From UBA1672 sp964015995 (GTDB lineage Bacteria > Pseudomonadota > Alphaproteobacteria > Micavibrionales > Micavibrionaceae), in contig CAXHFH010000032.1 of assembly GCA_964015995.1 (NCBI GenBank), positions 1-21,854 of the forward strand: a stretch of 21,854 bases of DNA, given 5' to 3'. The translations under genes and the position numbers were made by a program. The first letter of the stretch is position 1, and each line of letters starts with the position of its first letter. Of this stretch, positions 1 through 6,338 are shown one piece after another. Below the pieces are notes generated by a model. The model was given only the letters and a program-made list of their open reading frames with translations, was not told the DNA's origin and did no database searches.

Positions 1-380
1 CAAGTTTTTTTATCATCATTAAACTGTGTTGAGTCTAGATGAACACGACCAAATGGCTGGAATGAGTATTTCCCATCCGTTGATTCAATCTTCGGTGATG
101 GCTTCATACTAATTTTGACATCACCAACAACGCCACCCGATGCGGGTTGTATTTTTGCAATGGATGCCGCCGTTGCTTGTTTTTGGCTCTTCAGCTCGGC
201 CTCTTGCTTTTTAATTGTCTCATTTTGCTTTTCAACAACGATAGACAGATGTTGCACTTGTGCGGACAGCTGTTGAAGCTGTGCCTGAATTTCTTCCATC
301 GACATTTGATCAGCCGCCATAACAGGCGTGGCTAACATTGCCATCGCAGATACAGTAGCGCATAAAAAAAATTTGTTCAT
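1..380 (-). CDS. OprP/OprO-like porin, N-terminal part (runs off the window start)
   Basis: Reading the minus strand from ATG at 380 gives 126 codons that stay open to the window edge, so the gene is partial at its 3' end. The first ~22 residues (start MNKFFLCATV, ending PVMA before ADQM) form a clear Sec signal peptide. Residues ~25-65 are Glu/Gln/Lys-rich with coiled-coil spacing, as in the periplasmic trimerising N-terminus of many porins. The last visible stretch (FQPFGRVHLDSTQFNDD) resembles the first beta-strand of the phosphate-selective porin OprP/OprO family, a trimeric outer-membrane channel for anions. A Shine-Dalgarno GGAGAAA precedes the ATG. The substrate cannot be judged from this fragment. 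It is divergent from greB. Confidence 0.75.
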   Translation of the reverse strand, partial: MNKFFLCATVSAMAMLATPVMAADQMSMEEIQAQLQQLSAQVQHLSIVVEKQNETIKKQEAELKSQKQATAASIAKIQPASGGVVGDVKISMKPSPKIESTDGKYSFQPFGRVHLDSTQFNDDKKT

Positions 381-386
381 TATAGT

Positions 387-407
387 TTCTCCTCGCATTT
401 TATGCGA
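387..407 (-). promoter_or_regulatory. Hairpin next to the porin ribosome binding site
   Basis: TCGCAT (393-398) and ATGCGA (402-407) form a perfect 6-bp stem with a 3-nt loop immediately upstream of the GGAG ribosome binding site of the minus-strand porin gene. In the mRNA it would sit directly 5' of the Shine-Dalgarno sequence, where it could affect translation or stability. The function is inferred only from position. Confidence 0.35.
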
Positions 408-459
408 CTGAATACAATTCACTGACCCGAGTACAAACAAAGTACTATGCGCCCACATA

Positions 460-630
460 TTGATTGAAAAATATTCTATAAGAAAATCGTGATTCTATTA
501 TCCTTGTCAAACATTGATACGACACAATACTTGCCTCTGTAATCTTATTTTTCATCAAGAAGTTTTGATTAATCTATTGATATTAAAGTTTTTGATATTA
601 ACGTATCAACCTAAAGAACTTCTACATCAA
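460..630. promoter_or_regulatory. Divergent porin/greB control region rich in TTGAT half-sites
   Basis: The 269-bp gap between the divergent porin and greB holds eight TTGAT/ATCAA pentamers: 460-464, 514-518, 554-558, 565-569, 577-581, 592-596, 605-609 and 626-630. Two are part of identical TTGATATTAA copies at 577-586 and 592-601, one 15-bp step apart. None of the pairs has the exact TTGAT-N4-ATCAA spacing of an FNR box, so I do not call a specific regulator. No clear sigma70 promoter stood out to me. Confidence 0.3.
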
Positions 631-649
631 AAATAAAATAGGAGATCAA

Positions 650-1135
650 GTGAGCACAGATGTTCATTATATGACACCCAACGGGCACGCCGTTCTAGAA
701 AAAGAACTATATAGCCTACTGCATGAAGAGCGCCCCAAAATCGTTGAAATTGTCTCATGGGCGGCTGGAAATGGCGATCGATCAGAAAACGGTGATTACA
801 TTTACAACAAAAAACGACTGCGAGAAATCGATCGTCGCGTTAGATACTTAACAAAAAAACTAGATAACACAGAGGTTGTTGACCCGAAAAAGCAACAAAA
901 TTTGGATCGAGTATTTTTTGGCGCACGGGTCATCTATGCGAAAGAGGATGACGAAGAAATCAGCGTCATGCTTGTTGGCATAGATGAAGCAGACTTCGAT
1001 AAGGGCAAAATTAATTGGCTCTCACCTGTCGGCAGAGCGTTGCTTAAAGCGCAGGAAGGTGATGTCGTCAAAGTGCGCACAAACGGTAAAGTGGAGAATA
1101 TCGAAATTCTTGAAATTTCTTACCCATTGGACTAA
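650..1135 (+). CDS. greB: Transcript cleavage factor GreB
   Basis: This 161-aa protein has the size and layout of GreB, which enters the RNA polymerase secondary channel and stimulates cleavage of backtracked transcripts. The N-terminal antiparallel coiled coil spans about residues 1-77. Its acidic tip is visible in the family signature GDRSENGDYIYNKKRLREID (about residues 43-62), including the Asp and Glu that hold the catalytic Mg2+. The C-terminal FKBP-like domain follows from about residue 80 (VFFGARVIYA ... SPVGRALL ... GDVVKV). The start is GTG at 650, chosen because AGGAG lies 6 nt upstream and the protein aligns from that point. It is a monocistronic host gene, convergent with the original tRNA-Glu gene. 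Confidence 0.93.
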   Translation: MSTDVHYMTPNGHAVLEKELYSLLHEERPKIVEIVSWAAGNGDRSENGDYIYNKKRLREIDRRVRYLTKKLDNTEVVDPKKQQNLDRVFFGARVIYAKEDDEEISVMLVGIDEADFDKGKINWLSPVGRALLKAQEGDVVKVRTNGKVENIEILEISYPLD

Positions 1136-1290
1136 TCGCTTTGGCCGCTCTTTTTATTTCTACGACGCGGTTCTAAACAATACCGCACCTTACTTAAATA
1201 ACTATATTTCATGCACCAATATTTACCATCATCCCCCAATCCTTAGATTTTGACATACAGCGTAGAAAATCAGAAAAAAACGACAAACCT

Positions 1291-1316
1291 AAAACCCTTG
1301 CTTTTCAAGGGTTTTT
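1291..1316. terminator. Two-way intrinsic terminator (greB / original tRNA-Glu)
   Basis: AAACCCTTG and CAAGGGTTT flank a 5-nt loop, with a T-run on the plus-strand side and TTTT on the minus-strand side. On the plus strand it can end greB. On the minus strand it lies about 35 nt beyond the displaced tRNA-Glu 3' end (1344-1389), so it was probably the tRNA terminator before the island inserted between them. Confidence 0.8.
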
Positions 1317-1343
1317 CGTACTTCACCGGACTTTGCTGGAGTG

Positions 1344-1389
1344 ATAATTGGCCCGTACGGGATTCGAACCCGTGTTGCCGCCGTGAAAG
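1344..1389 (-). repeat. attL: displaced 3' end of tRNA-Glu
   Basis: Bases 1352-1389 are identical over 38 bp to 11121-11158, inside the intact tRNA-Glu gene. They cover the anticodon loop, variable region, T arm and acceptor 3' strand. The match continues as ATAATTGG on the outer side once a 3-nt gap is allowed, so this copy has lost three bases at the acceptor end. It reads as a decayed, non-functional remnant of the original tRNA 3' end, pushed away by integration. Confidence 0.9.
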
Positions 1390-1409
1390 AATTTTTACAA
1401 TTACATAAG

Positions 1410-1426
1410 TGAACGTCGATGAACGT
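1410..1426 (+). repeat. TGAACGT direct repeats beside attL (possible integrase arm sites)
   Basis: TGAACGT occurs at 1410-1416 and 1420-1426, exactly 10 bp apart and so on one helix face, between attL and int. A related sequence in reverse orientation lies near 1454-1466. The spacing and position fit arm-type integrase or excisionase binding sites. This is inference only. Confidence 0.3.
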
Positions 1427-1472
1427 ATATAAAATAATAATATCAATAACTTAAGTTCATTTACGTTTTTCC

Positions 1473-1501
1473 TTGATTGCCCATATTTTACCCGATATTA
1501 G
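1473..1501 (+). promoter_or_regulatory. Candidate integrase promoter
   Basis: A -35-like TTGATT at 1473-1478 and a -10-like TATTAG at 1496-1501 are separated by 17 bp. The predicted start near 1508 falls inside the GTAGTA...TACTAC inverted repeat (1501-1519), which would suit self-repression by a protein bound there. Confidence 0.35.
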
Positions 1502-1525
1502 TAGTAAAAACAGTACTACGTTTTA
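1498..1525 (+). repeat. 28-bp terminal repeat, left copy
   Basis: These 28 bp recur at 11055-11082 with a single T/C difference, close to each end of the island but inside the tRNA-derived repeats. The copy contains GTAGTA (1501-1506) and TACTAC (1514-1519) as inverted arms and overlaps the likely int start site. It may be a shared operator, an integrase arm site, or a relic of an earlier tandem element. Confidence 0.7.
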
Positions 1526-1534
1526 GGATATCGC

Positions 1535-2809
1535 ATGGCACGCAGAATTAAAAATGTAAAATTAGACACACGCACTGCAAGGCGCGATCTTCGGCAAGAT
1601 AAAAATCCTTACTGGACGCGCGTAGATCGTAATTCTCACTTAGGGTATAGAAAAGGGGCTAAAGGTGGGTATTGGATAGCGCGTATTCGTTTGGATGATG
1701 GCTTTAGAATGCAAAGTATTGCCACGGCAGATGATACTTCGGATGCCGATGGTTTAGAAATATTAGATTACTTTCAAGCTTTAGAAAAAGCGCGCACATG
1801 GTTTGAGCAAGCAGCACGTATTGAAAAAGGTGTCGGTAAGGCAAAATACAAAGTTAACGATGCTTTGGATGAGTATGTTGAATATTTAGAAATGCATGGC
1901 AAATCTGCACAGCGCGCCAAGTACTGTATTGATGCTTATATCCGTGATGAATTTGGTTCAATTCTTGTGTCCAAGTTGCAGTCCAAAAAGATTTCTGATT
2001 GGCATAAAAAGCTCGTAGACGATAAGCCCCGCAAAAGAGCCAAGAAGGGTGAAGTATCGTATAATACAGATGCAACTAAAGAGGATGATTATCTTCGTAA
2101 ACGCAAAGCCACGGCAAACCGCATTCTAACCATCTTAAAAGCGGCTCTAAATCGAGCATACAATGAAGGAAAAGTTGCCAGTGATGATCCGTGGCGTCGC
2201 ATTAAGCCTTATCGTAACGTCGATAGCGCAAAAATTCGCTTTCTAACACTTGGTGAATGCGGTCGTATAGTGAATGCTTGTGATCCTGATTTTAAGCCAT
2301 TAGTACAAGCTGGACTTTTGACCGGATGCCGTTGGGGAGAACTTATTAATATGCGCGTTCAGGATTTTCATGAAAGCTCTGGCACGTTGTTTATTCCCGA
2401 TAGTAAAAGCGGCAAGCCTCGCCACGTGACTTTAGAAGCTCAAGGTCTTAAGTTTTTCAGTCGCTTTGTGATTGGACGCTCTAACGGTGAGCACATGTTT
2501 TTGCGTAAAGATGGAGAACAATGGGGACGCTCTCACCAAACTAGGCGCTTAAAAGATGCCTGCCAAAGAGCGGGAATAACTCCAGCCATAAGCTTTCATA
2601 TTCTGCGTCATACCCACGCCAGCCAGCTTGTGCAACGTGGCACACCTTTGCCTGTTATTGCAGCGCAATTAGGGCATGCTGATACCCGTATTTGCGAAAA
2701 ACACTATGCGCATTTAACACCAAATTATATCGCCGATACTATTCGCGCCCATTTTCCCGATATGCAGATAGTTGAAGAGGATAATGTTCTAACTTTGGCA
2801 AAAGGATAA
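1535..2809 (+). CDS. int: Tyrosine-family site-specific integrase
   Basis: This 424-aa phage/island-type integrase is expected to catalyse recombination between the tRNA-Glu attB and element attP. The N-terminus (about 1-100) carries an arm-binding-like region. About residues 105-230 form the core-binding domain, and about 235-415 the catalytic domain. The catalytic set is complete: R266 (TGCRWGEL), H355 and R358 (HILRHTH), H381 (QLGHAD) and nucleophile Y391 (KHYAHL). The ATG at 1535 follows a poor Shine-Dalgarno sequence, but no better in-frame start is seen. It begins 146 bp inside attL and reads away from it. The following gene starts 4 nt after its stop, so the two are probably co-transcribed. 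Confidence 0.95.
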   Translation: MARRIKNVKLDTRTARRDLRQDKNPYWTRVDRNSHLGYRKGAKGGYWIARIRLDDGFRMQSIATADDTSDADGLEILDYFQALEKARTWFEQAARIEKGVGKAKYKVNDALDEYVEYLEMHGKSAQRAKYCIDAYIRDEFGSILVSKLQSKKISDWHKKLVDDKPRKRAKKGEVSYNTDATKEDDYLRKRKATANRILTILKAALNRAYNEGKVASDDPWRRIKPYRNVDSAKIRFLTLGECGRIVNACDPDFKPLVQAGLLTGCRWGELINMRVQDFHESSGTLFIPDSKSGKPRHVTLEAQGLKFFSRFVIGRSNGEHMFLRKDGEQWGRSHQTRRLKDACQRAGITPAISFHILRHTHASQLVQRGTPLPVIAAQLGHADTRICEKHYAHLTPNYIADTIRAHFPDMQIVEEDNVLTLAKG

Positions 2810-2813
2810 TGAA

Positions 2814-3404
2814 ATGGGTATACCGCAATACAAAGATGTTTCTAATCACTGGAATTATTTTTTAGCGCTGGAGGACGATCTAGCACAAGTTTCTAGATAT
2901 ATAGAGTTTGACGAAAGCAACTATGGCACTTACTCCATTGAGTTAGCTCATTTGCTTTTGGCAGCTGCTTCTGAAGTGGAAGTTGTACTCAAAGCTCTAT
3001 GTAATGAGGTATCGCCTGAAAAATCGCATACTGGCATAAGGACATTACGTGAAACTATTCAAGGTAAGCAAGCGCATCTCATTAGAGAATATTGCACGAT
3101 CTCAAGATACGGGCTTAAACTTACTCCTTGGGTTGAATGGGACAGGAATAGCACTTCAAATCCTATATGGTGGCGTTCTTATAATAGGGTTAAGCACCAT
3201 CGAGGAAGTGATTTTAAGAAAGCCAACTTAAAAAATGTATTAAACGCGATGGCAGGTTTAGCGCTAGCAAACTTGTATTTGCAAAGGAGGCATTTTGATT
3301 TTTCACGGTATAGCTTGCCTCATCTTAGCCATGTAGTTCACAGTTTAAGCCCACAATCATCCTTAATTGAATTCCAGAAAGATTATTACGCTATGCTGTT
3401 CTAG
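2814..3404 (+). CDS. Unknown protein with HEPN-like R-x6-H motif
   Basis: This 196-aa largely alpha-helical protein is not firmly recognised. Its best landmark is WWRSYNRVKHHR at residues 119-130, where R121 and H128 fit the R-x(4-6)-H signature of HEPN domains, which are often RNases in toxin and defence systems. An amphipathic helix around residues 41-62 (SIELAHLLLAAASEVEVVLK) would fit a first HEPN helix. There is no signal peptide or membrane span. The start has AAAGGA 7 nt upstream, overlapping the end of int, so it is probably translated from the int transcript. A non-catalytic structural role is equally possible; the HEPN assignment is tentative. Confidence 0.55.
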   Translation: MGIPQYKDVSNHWNYFLALEDDLAQVSRYIEFDESNYGTYSIELAHLLLAAASEVEVVLKALCNEVSPEKSHTGIRTLRETIQGKQAHLIREYCTISRYGLKLTPWVEWDRNSTSNPIWWRSYNRVKHHRGSDFKKANLKNVLNAMAGLALANLYLQRRHFDFSRYSLPHLSHVVHSLSPQSSLIEFQKDYYAMLF

Positions 3405-3452
3405 CAGCATCTGCGTAGGGAATTATTATATGAAACTAAGAGTGATGCAAAA

Positions 3453-4223
3453 ATGACGCTTGTTGGAATTCCTTATTTTTGGGGCAAAAATTCGATTAAA
3501 TTCGAGGCAGAAGTTTCTAAAATTTATTCGAATGAATTTCTTAGTAAAGTTTTTGATCGTTTGGACATTTTTGATGTTGAGCAGAGGAATGAGTTTGCAA
3601 GTTTTTTAAAGAGAACATCAGCGGGTTATCTTACGGGGAAGGACATCAATGCGGGGCGCATTCAGCCTCACCGTCAAAAGAAAATGTTTAAAAAATATTC
3701 TTCAGCATTGCGGGAAACTCAAAAACAATATCAGGAAGTAATGGAGAATAGTTCTACGAGTGGGAATTATAACGCCTCTATAAGAGACATTGTCAAAGGT
3801 CTAGATGATCCCGGTATGAGAGAAATGTTTGCGCCATACGTAACTATGGGTGACGGCGAAAAAGAATTGGGCGGAATATCAATCACTTTGTTTGATAAAT
3901 TTCTAGGTGTGTTGGTGGAGGCTGCAGAGAAAGCTCCTGGATATATTAATGAAAATGACAAAGCCAATTTAGATAAAGAATATGTTTTGTGGTGGGTTGA
4001 TAGGTTGAGTCGATATTGGCCTGATTATACAGATGTATCCTTTGCGTTGGGTGATTGGTTTACAAACGAAGAATTGGGAATTGATAAATCTGATCTCCTA
4101 AAGAAAAAAGGCCTTTATAAATCTCTATGCTTGGATGTTTTATATGAGCTGTTGAGTGTGGTTGATAAAAAAGTAACGAGAGCAGACATTGAAACTGCCA
4201 TGAGAAAATTCAAAAAAATATAA
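3453..4223 (+). CDS. Hypothetical protein, 256 aa
   Basis: I do not recognise this family. It is a soluble, charged and mainly helical protein without signal peptide, membrane segment, Cys clusters or nucleotide-binding motif. Notable pieces are a basic patch around residues 67-85 (GRIQPHRQKKMFKKYSS), an aromatic segment near 176-192 (VLWWVDRLSRYWPDY) and a lysine-rich C-terminus. ATG at 3453 is the only reasonable start because upstream ATGs lead to early stops. The ribosome binding site is weak. It lies 48 nt after the HEPN-like gene on the same strand, so the two may work together, but nothing in the sequence gives a function. Confidence 0.6.
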   Translation: MTLVGIPYFWGKNSIKFEAEVSKIYSNEFLSKVFDRLDIFDVEQRNEFASFLKRTSAGYLTGKDINAGRIQPHRQKKMFKKYSSALRETQKQYQEVMENSSTSGNYNASIRDIVKGLDDPGMREMFAPYVTMGDGEKELGGISITLFDKFLGVLVEAAEKAPGYINENDKANLDKEYVLWWVDRLSRYWPDYTDVSFALGDWFTNEELGIDKSDLLKKKGLYKSLCLDVLYELLSVVDKKVTRADIETAMRKFKKI

Positions 4224-4285
4224 ATATATCAATAGCCTGCAAATTAATTCTAGCATTGTAAAAACTTTATTGCAGGGCTGTAAGC

Positions 4286-4315
4286 TTGAGTGTGAAAACA
4301 CTATCCCTCCATAAT
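4286..4315 (+). promoter_or_regulatory. Candidate promoter of the AlpA-like gene
   Basis: TTGAGT (4286-4291) and CATAAT (4310-4315) are separated by 18 bp, about 45 bp upstream of the ATG at 4362. A small hairpin AGTGT/ACACT (4289-4302) overlaps the -35 side. An imperfect inverted repeat AGCCTGCAA / TTGCAGGGCT (4234-4242 / 4270-4279) lies just upstream and could end the preceding transcript or bind a regulator. Confidence 0.35.
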
Positions 4316-4361
4316 GATCTCACGAGTTCAAACGAACATAGAGAAATTATAGGAGCTAAAG

Positions 4362-4550
4362 ATGTCATTATCATTATCAATCGAAGAGGTTCGGGAAGCC
4401 ACAGGTATTGGTCGAACTAAAATTTATGAAGCAATCAATAAAGGTTTACTGCCTGCCAAGAAATACGGCAAACGAACCATAGTTTTAAAGCAAGACCTCG
4501 AAAGCTTTTTAACAGGCTTAGAGGCCTATCCCCTCAATAATACCAACTAA
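4362..4550 (+). CDS. AlpA/excisionase-family small DNA-binding protein
   Basis: This 62-aa protein has a MerR-like winged helix-turn-helix of the excisionase/AlpA type. Its landmarks are LSIEEVREATGIGRTKIYEA (residues 5-24) and the wing GLLPAKKYGKRTIVLKQDLE. Such proteins act as recombination directionality factors or as activators of int and rep in islands and phage satellites. The start follows AGGAG with 6 nt spacing. The gene lies at the head of the DUF736-rep block and far from int, so it may switch on the replication genes as well as assist excision. The role is inferred from family and context. Confidence 0.8.
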   Translation: MSLSLSIEEVREATGIGRTKIYEAINKGLLPAKKYGKRTIVLKQDLESFLTGLEAYPLNNTN

Positions 4551-4558
4551 CAAGTTTT

Positions 4559-4692
4559 GCCTTTAGCGAGTTGACAGCGCGTTAGAGGATTTTGGGAGCA
4601 ATCCTAAAGGCAGTCGGTTTAAACACTGACTGCCGACAGGATCATTTTGTCTAATTGCTCTCAAAACAAATGCTGTTTCTGCGCGAAGCGCG
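4559..4692 (+). other. Structured non-coding segment upstream of DUF736 and rep (candidate origin or regulatory RNA)
   Basis: The 188-bp gene-free gap contains several strong, overlapping inverted repeats. GCCTTTAG (4559-4566) pairs perfectly with CTAAAGGC (4604-4611). AGGAT/ATCCT lies at 4586-4590/4601-4605. TTTTGGGAGCAAT (4590-4602) pairs with ATTGCTCTCAAAA (4654-4666) with one mismatch. GGCAGTC (4609-4615) pairs with GACTGCC (4628-4634), competing with GTCGG/CCGAC (4613-4617/4633-4637). A GCGC-GAA-GCGC mini-hairpin is at 4681-4691. Several arms share bases, so alternative folds compete. Next to a rolling-circle-type rep gene this fits a nick site, single-strand origin or oriT, or an attenuating leader RNA. 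I cannot distinguish these. Confidence 0.5.
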
Positions 4693-4738
4693 TGGTGTGT
4701 TTCGCTAACTCAAACCTCCAAATTGAAAGGAGAAAACT

Positions 4739-5098
4739 ATGTCCAAAATTGGATATTTAAACCCTGTAACAAGGGGAGTACACGAAGAACTGCATGGAGA
4801 AGTGAAAACTCTTCAAATGCAGCTTAAAATTAAGTTGATGCCTAATAACCTCAGAAATTCCGAGAATGCGCCAGATTATAATATCTGTACACCGGGATAT
4901 TCTGGAGAGGATGTTCAAATAGGTGCGGCTTGGAAAAAAACAAAGCAACAGATTGGCGATGTAATGCTCGAATTTCTGAGCATCACAATTGATGACCCGT
5001 CTTTGCCAAGTGCTCTTAATGTTGCAGCATTTAAAAAAGAGGATAGTAGCTATGAAATCACATGGCGCCGTCGTCAAAAGCAACCGGATGCAGCTTAA
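4739..5098 (+). CDS. DUF736 family protein
   Basis: This 119-aa protein opens with MSKIGYLNPV and has the DUF736 pattern: a GEVKTLQMQLKIKLMPN strand-rich stretch, SENAPDY, then IGAAWKKT and a late SITIDDPSLPSALN segment. DUF736 proteins are short cytosolic proteins of unknown function, found almost entirely on alpha- and other proteobacterial plasmids, conjugative islands and prophage-like elements, usually near replication genes. The start has a strong AAAGGAG ribosome binding site. It directly precedes rep, with only a GC-rich hairpin between them, so the two are likely co-transcribed. A helper role in replication or element maintenance is plausible but unproven. Confidence 0.85.
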   Translation: MSKIGYLNPVTRGVHEELHGEVKTLQMQLKIKLMPNNLRNSENAPDYNICTPGYSGEDVQIGAAWKKTKQQIGDVMLEFLSITIDDPSLPSALNVAAFKKEDSSYEITWRRRQKQPDAA

Positions 5099-5103
5099 CA
5101 AAC

Positions 5104-5133
5104 AGGGGGGCGGTTTTTGTACCACGCCCCCCT
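5104..5133 (+). promoter_or_regulatory. Perfect GC hairpin between DUF736 gene and rep
   Basis: AGGGGGGCG (5104-5112) and CGCCCCCCT (5125-5133) form a perfect 9-bp stem with a 12-nt loop, starting 5 nt after the DUF736 stop and ending 19 nt before the rep ATG. No T-run follows, so a terminator is unlikely. It could be an attenuator, an mRNA processing site, or a protein-binding site that lowers Rep expression. Confidence 0.55.
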
Positions 5134-5152
5134 ACACGTACAGGAGAACAAA

Positions 5153-6337
5153 ATGGAGCTCATTTATAACAATTTCGATGCATTGGATGTTACGTTTCAA
5201 GGAGCATTACCTGAAAAGGTATTAAATCAATTAGCCAAAGCTAGAGAACAAGCTCAGAATGAAAAGCGGGAAGTTTATGTAGAACTAGGTTTTGAAAGAA
5301 TGCCTGTTATGGTTGCTGAAACAGGTGCGCGTGGTGGTTATAGATACCGCTTTGATACCGGCATGGATGGTGAAATATGGTTTATTGCCCATTCTACTAA
5401 CTCAAAAATGTGGAATATTCGCGTTTCTGTTAAAAGTTTAGCGCTTTCTTTAAGCGGTTATAAAATGGTGAAAAACCGCTTACTTAAGCGCTTGAAAGCG
5501 CTTAGCGCACATGGGCCTAGCCGCCATGATAGCGGCAATGGTGGTAAGCCTACCGTTATAAATACGCCATTAGAAAGTATAAGCCGCTTTGACTATTGTT
5601 TTGATTTCGTCATGGATAGCGCTTTTATGCCGCTACCATGCCGCTTTATAGCGCATCAAAGAGCTAAGAAGCATGTTTATGGTGAGCATGGAGTGCTACC
5701 AACTTATAGTTCTTTAAATGGAGAAAGGGTGAATACAATTCGTATTGGTGAGCTGCCAGGGCGACAAGCGGTTATTTATAATAAGACAAAAGAAATAATT
5801 GCTTCGTCTAAGCGCTTTTGGTGGGATATTTGGGGCGTTGATTCAAAGCCCTTTAAACAGGGCTTTAAACAAATTTGGCGTATAGAGGTTCGTGCTGGGA
5901 AGAATGAGCTTAATAAATGGGGTTTAAAGCACTTTAAAGATTTTGAAGATAAGGCGGGTGATGTTGTAGCCGCTATCCTTAAAGCCATTCGTTATAGCGA
6001 GCCTTTAAAAGATGATTTAAATAGATCTCGCTGGCCTATGCATCCTATATGGGCAGAATCTTTAAAGACTTCCTATAAGGCGCTAGCGCCTTATAGCACC
6101 AACGCTATAAGGGAAAATGTTATAAGAGACTATAGAGAGAACATTATAAATGGCTATAAGGAACGTCTTATAGGAAACCTTATAGGGCTTATCGCGGCGC
6201 AAGAACGTGATATATCCGAAATACCAATAACGATTGAAGAACTTGAAAATGATATAAGTACGATAGCTGAAGAAGATATAACTATTTTGCTTAAGAAATT
6301 CGAGAAGGCTGAAGAAAAATTTAAATTTTTGAGCTAA
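5153..6337 (+). CDS. Rolling-circle-type replication initiator / MobT-like relaxase
   Basis: This 394-aa protein resembles the Rep_trans (replication initiation factor) family, which includes plasmid Rep proteins and the ICE relaxase NicK. Such proteins nick one strand at an origin through an active-site Tyr. Visible landmarks are RFDYCFDF (145-152), with family-type acidic residues D147 and D151, then GRQAVIYNKTKEI (203-215), where Y209 is the candidate nucleophile, and WRIEVRAGKNEL (242-253) with E245. The open frame extends upstream to a TTG at 5117, but I chose ATG 5153 because of AGGAG 7 nt before it; the TTG lies in the hairpin. The 3' half of the gene holds unusual DNA-level repeats. 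Its stop is 1 bp from that of the convergent helicase gene. Confidence 0.75.
   Translation: MELIYNNFDALDVTFQGALPEKVLNQLAKAREQAQNEKREVYVELGFERMPVMVAETGARGGYRYRFDTGMDGEIWFIAHSTNSKMWNIRVSVKSLALSLSGYKMVKNRLLKRLKALSAHGPSRHDSGNGGKPTVINTPLESISRFDYCFDFVMDSAFMPLPCRFIAHQRAKKHVYGEHGVLPTYSSLNGERVNTIRIGELPGRQAVIYNKTKEIIASSKRFWWDIWGVDSKPFKQGFKQIWRIEVRAGKNELNKWGLKHFKDFEDKAGDVVAAILKAIRYSEPLKDDLNRSRWPMHPIWAESLKTSYKALAPYSTNAIRENVIRDYRENIINGYKERLIGNLIGLIAAQERDISEIPITIEELENDISTIAEEDITILLKKFEKAEEKFKFLS
6073..6184. repeat. 24-bp palindrome and TATAAGG repeat cluster inside rep
   Basis: Bases 6073-6096 are a perfect 24-bp palindrome with no spacer; each half is CTATAAGGCGCT read from its own strand. The heptamer TATAAGG occurs at 6074-6080, 6106-6112 and 6155-6161, and its complement CCTTATA at 6089-6095 and 6178-6184. 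Near-matches lie at 6121, 6131, 6145 and 6167. The copies fall in different codon phases, so the protein sequence does not explain them. This looks like an iteron-like or operator array. Confidence 0.6.
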
Positions 6338-6338
6338 A

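Noticed and set aside
147..335. 62-aa plus-strand open frame
   Set aside because: It is the shadow of the minus-strand porin gene, which has a signal peptide and ribosome binding site.
592..609. FNR box TTGAT...ATCAA upstream of greB
   Set aside because: The spacing between the half-sites is 8 nt instead of 4, so it does not fit the FNR/FixK consensus.
984..1253. 89-aa plus-strand open frame overlapping greB
   Set aside because: Most of it lies within the greB coding sequence in another frame, with no ribosome binding site or family pattern.
5117..5152. TTG start giving 12 more residues for Rep
   Set aside because: The TTG lies in the hairpin loop without a Shine-Dalgarno sequence; ATG 5153 has AGGAG at good spacing.
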